From NCBI RefSeq assembly GCF_030269605.1, contig NZ_BSTQ01000016.1, forward strand, positions 1 to 64,000: 64,000 nt of DNA, given 5' to 3'. Below the pieces are notes generated by a model. The model ran no database searches. It was not told the DNA's origin and was given only the letters and a program-made list of their open reading frames with translations. Positions 61,442-64,000 of the stretch are shown in pieces (the first letter of the stretch is position 1; every line of letters starts with the position of its first letter). Source of the stretch: Lentzea sp. NBRC 105346 (GTDB lineage: Bacteria > Actinomycetota > Actinomycetes > Mycobacteriales > Pseudonocardiaceae). The translations under genes and the position numbers were made by a program.

Positions 61442-62800
61442 CTAGATTGCGTTTACCGCGGCGACGACATCGACTAGGCCCGTACCCTTGTCGAAGCTGG
61501 TCACGTACGGACCCACCTGCTGGTACCCGGTTCCGTACTTGTAGGCCGAGGACTTGAGCGCGCGCTCGATGTCCGCGGGCGTCGCGTTCGGACGGGCTTG
61601 GAACAACTGTGCGACGATCCCGGTGATGTGCGGGGCCGCCATCGAGGTGCCGCTGATCGTGTTGAACGTGCCGATGTCGAGCAGGCCGGGGCCGTTCTGC
61701 GGCTTGAGGCCCGTCGAGCAGATCAGCAGGTACGGCCGGCACGACGACGTGATGTTCTCACCGGGCGCGGAGATGTCCGGCCACGTCGAGGGGTCGGTCT
61801 TGAGGCCGCGCGAGGAGAAGTCGGACAGCGTGCCGTTGCGCGTGCCGGTGTCCTGGTCGTTGTAGGACGCCACCGAGATCACGCCCGGAGTCGGGTCCTG
61901 GCCGGGCGGGTTGGACAGGTTCGCCGACCCGTCGCCACCGTCGTTGCCGTTCGCCCACACCGTGACGACACCCTCGGCCGCCAGCGCGCGCTGCAGCTTC
62001 GCGGTCACCGAGTTCGGGTCGAACCTGCCACCGCCGGACGGGCCGTACGAGTTGTTGATCACCTTGATCGGCGGGCACACGGTCGGCGACACACCCGCGC
62101 CGCACGGCGCGTTGTGGTGCTCCAGCACCCAGTTCAACGCCGCGTCGGCGCCGATGATCAGCAGCGCGGCACCCGTGGAGATCACGACGGCCTTGGCGCC
62201 GGGCGCCGCGCCGTGGACCACCGGGCCACCCGAGATCTGCACGTCGTTGCCGACCGCGATGCCCGTGACGTGCGTGCCGTGCCCACCGACGGACAGGGTG
62301 TCGGTGTCGGTCGACGTCGGCACGTCGACGATGCAGTTCGTCGCACTGCTGTTCTCGTCCAGGCACGTGCTCTTCAGGTTGCGGACGATCTTCGACGAGC
62401 CGTCCGGCAGCTTGAACGACGGGTGCGTCGGGTCGACGCCCGAGTCGATGATCGCGACCGAGACGCCGCGGCCGTCGAGGCCGAGCGTGTTGCGCGCCTC
62501 CAGGCCGCGCGTCGCGACGTGCGAGGTGGAGCCGAAGAACTTGATCGCCCGGTTGGCCTCGACCTGCGTGACGCCGGGGTTGAGCCGGGCCGAGCTGACC
62601 TGGGCCGATGTGCCCCGCGCGGCGACGACACCGATCTTGCGGAAACTGGTGATCTTGGTCAGTCCGGAGTTCTGTACTGCCTGTTCGGCGGAACCGATGT
62701 CGGTTGCGTGCACGAACACGGTGTCGAGCGTCAACGCTGACGCGTACGGGGCGGATACGGCCACGAGCGCGGCGGCGAGCAGGGTGGCGCGTTTGTACAT
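61442..62800 (-). CDS. Secreted subtilisin-like serine protease (S8)
   Basis: 452 residues from ATG 62800, with a Sec signal (MYKRATLLAAALVAVSAPYASA). Short propeptide-like segment (residues 24-95, inhibitor I9-like), then the catalytic triad Asp119 (IIDSGVDP), His174 (GGHGTHVTG) and Ser386 (SGTSMAAPH); the oxyanion Asn is in INNSYGPSGGG. Several Cys pairs (TCLDENSSATNC) suggest disulphides. An extracellular protease of general or developmental role; a part in maturing the SapB-like peptide encoded 4 kb away is possible but speculative. Confidence 0.92.
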   Translation of the reverse strand: MYKRATLLAAALVAVSAPYASALTLDTVFVHATDIGSAEQAVQNSGLTKITSFRKIGVVAARGTSAQVSSARLNPGVTQVEANRAIKFFGSTSHVATRGLEARNTLGLDGRGVSVAIIDSGVDPTHPSFKLPDGSSKIVRNLKSTCLDENSSATNCIVDVPTSTDTDTLSVGGHGTHVTGIAVGNDVQISGGPVVHGAAPGAKAVVISTGAALLIIGADAALNWVLEHHNAPCGAGVSPTVCPPIKVINNSYGPSGGGRFDPNSVTAKLQRALAAEGVVTVWANGNDGGDGSANLSNPPGQDPTPGVISVASYNDQDTGTRNGTLSDFSSRGLKTDPSTWPDISAPGENITSSCRPYLLICSTGLKPQNGPGLLDIGTFNTISGTSMAAPHITGIVAQLFQARPNATPADIERALKSSAYKYGTGYQQVGPYVTSFDKGTGLVDVVAAVNAI

Positions 62801-62953
62801 GGACCCTCCGTGAACATCGATAGGCAATACACCTAACGAGTGATCCACTATCAGGTGACGGCTGTCACGGATTGTCTCAAGACGCGGATACGACGGCCCG
62901 AACACACCCCGTAGCGCTACGGTGACCTGCCTTCACAGAAAGGTGTTGGAGTA

Positions 62954-64000
62954 GTGAGGCTGATCCGGTTGGGCGCCGAGCCCTCGGCCGTTGGCGCGGA
63001 CGTGCGGGCCGCGCTGACCACGTGGGGTGTCGGCAACGAGATCGTCGGCGGCGTCGCGCTGCTCGGCGTGCAGCCACCGGACTGCCCTCGCGCGCTCGAC
63101 GCCGTCGTCGTCCTCCCGCGCGGCGTGCTGGTGATCGTCGGCGTAGACCTGCCCGATCCCGCCGTGCGCCTGGAGGCGCCGCTGGCCGGCCAGTGGAAGA
63201 TCGACGGCTGGCCGCTGGTGAGCCCGGACGGCACGCCCAACCCGGCGACCGAGGCCGTCGAGGCGGCGACCGCGGTCGCGCACCGCATCCAGGCGATGCG
63301 CGCCGAGCCGCTGCCGGTGAGCACGGTCGTCGCGGTCGGCCCGTTCGTGAAGCAGGTGGTCCAGCCGACTGTCGACCTCAACCGCGGCGTCCGCGTGCTG
63401 CACCCCAAGCCGACCTCATTGATCTCCGCCGCGCGCGAGCTGGCCACGTCGTCGCTGCCGTGCGGCGTCGAACACGCGGCCCGGCTGCTGGCCGTGCTGT
63501 CGCCGACCGGCACGCCGCCGAAGGTCCCCGAGCTGCTCGCCGAAGGGTTCTCGGACGCCGTGACGCCGGACCTGGCGTCCGCGAGCACCATGCTGATCCC
63601 AAAGATCACCGACGCCAGACCGAAGGCACGCAAACGCTTGCCGACGACCTTCTCCCAATGGTCGGTGTGGGCGGCCGGCGCGGCGCTAGTCGTGATCCTG
63701 GTGGTGTTCGTGCTGGTCATGTCGTTACGCGACGGCGACGACACCGCGTCCGCCACCGCCTCCTCGGCTCCCCCGCCACAACCGACGACGGTCGTCGTGG
63801 ACGGCACGAGCTTCACTCCCGTCACCGCCCGCAAGGACAACGACTGCGCGGGCCAGGCCTACGGCGACGTGAAGGCGTGGCTGATCGCGAACGAGTGCCG
63901 CGACGTCCAGCGCGCGCAGTACGAGACGGCCATCAACGGCAAGAAGGTCACCGTCGTGGTGTCCGCACTGGACGTGGTAGACGGTCCCAGCGCACAGGCG
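62954..64000 (+). CDS. Membrane protein of unknown function, truncated by window end
   Basis: At least 349 residues from GTG 62954 (TTGGAG just upstream), open to the last base. A cytoplasmic N-terminal domain (RLIRLGAEPSAVGADVRAALTTWGVGNEIVGGVALLGVQPPDCPRALDAVVVLPRGVLVIVGVDLPDP) with a faint NERD-like flavour is followed by one transmembrane helix (about 237-258, VWAAGAALVVILVVFVLVM) and an external part with Ser/Ala/Pro linker and Cys pair (NDCAGQ, NECRD). Proteins of this layout are frequent in Pseudonocardiales, but I know no function. Divergent from the subtilase. Confidence 0.75.
   Translation, partial: MRLIRLGAEPSAVGADVRAALTTWGVGNEIVGGVALLGVQPPDCPRALDAVVVLPRGVLVIVGVDLPDPAVRLEAPLAGQWKIDGWPLVSPDGTPNPATEAVEAATAVAHRIQAMRAEPLPVSTVVAVGPFVKQVVQPTVDLNRGVRVLHPKPTSLISAARELATSSLPCGVEHAARLLAVLSPTGTPPKVPELLAEGFSDAVTPDLASASTMLIPKITDARPKARKRLPTTFSQWSVWAAGAALVVILVVFVLVMSLRDGDDTASATASSAPPPQPTTVVVDGTSFTPVTARKDNDCAGQAYGDVKAWLIANECRDVQRAQYETAINGKKVTVVVSALDVVDGPSAQA

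Noticed and set aside
62917-63840. 307-codon minus-strand frame near the window end
   Set aside because: The plus strand carries an open frame with signal-anchor topology and proper start; the minus frame is Thr/Ser low complexity.

Overview
This window is chromosomal DNA of a high-GC actinomycete. The gene content (PucR-type fasR beside a fabD-fabH-acpP-fabF-accD6 operon, homodimeric aceE, DUF3052 and DUF3145 proteins, a SapB-type lanthipeptide locus, many GTG starts and ATGA/GTGA overlaps) suggests the Pseudonocardiales, in the neighbourhood of Lentzea, Saccharothrix or Actinosynnema. The genus is an inference. No insertion sequence, phage, CRISPR array or replication origin was seen.

Region A, 0.1-24 kb, is a specialised-metabolite locus. 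A minus-strand operon (13325 down to 6640) carries a complete type II polyketide synthase: TcmI-like cyclase, TcmJ-like cupin, KS-alpha, KS-beta/CLF (Cys replaced by Gln), ACP, TcmN-type aromatase/cyclase, DUF1772 anthrone oxygenase-like protein, ketoreductase, two ABM monooxygenases, a 45-residue membrane peptide and a metallo-beta-lactamase-fold protein. A third ABM enzyme, a TcmO-type and a MycE-type O-methyltransferase, a quinone oxidoreductase and a TetR regulator lie beside it. The enzyme set resembles tetracenomycin or pentangular polyphenol pathways. Next to it, a tightly overlapping minus-strand operon (23795 down to 15857) encodes tryptophan 2,3-dioxygenase, a kynureninase-like PLP enzyme, a second divergent TDO-family protein, a FAD hydroxylase, an exported Rieske lipoprotein, a KynB-like cyclase/formamidase and a UvrA-like ABC protein of the DrrC self-resistance type. 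An arylamine N-acetyltransferase gene faces it. Together they suggest an aromatic polyketide decorated with, or primed by, a kynurenine/anthranilate unit.

Region B, 23.9-34.1 kb: a secreted glycerophosphodiester phosphodiesterase, an unusual secreted-hydrolase/ABC-ATPase fusion with its permease, a flavin reductase, and a four-gene cassette (GNAT-like, MFS, aspartyl beta-hydroxylase-like, GNAT-like) of unknown product, followed by two small membrane-protein genes.

Region C, 34.3-52.8 kb, looks like core genome: tRNA-Val(TAC), peroxiredoxin, DUF3052, aceE, a zinc carboxypeptidase with PnuC, beta-propeller phytase, an AlkZ-like winged-helix protein, a metallo-hydrolase, an MscS-like membrane protein, a secreted tripeptidyl-aminopeptidase-like hydrolase, then fasR and the type II fatty-acid synthase operon. 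Two dyads in front of fabD are candidate FasR sites.

Region D, 52.8-64 kb: a non-coding, strand-skewed stretch bracketed by two copies of a promoter motif of the PafBC/RecA-NDp DNA-damage type; a membrane-anchored unknown; a long AT-rich gap; and a SapB-like class III lanthipeptide operon (ramC, ramS, hairpin, ramA, ramB) whose 52-residue precursor has a poly-Gly spacer and an enlarged first ring. DUF3145, a secreted subtilase and a truncated membrane protein finish the window.

The intergenic spaces hold several repeat families: ~70-bp-spaced units at 3.0-3.4 kb, a nested palindrome present twice (13.5 and 44.4 kb), a second long nested palindrome at 13.9 kb, and a 22-bp tandem array at 44.7 kb.
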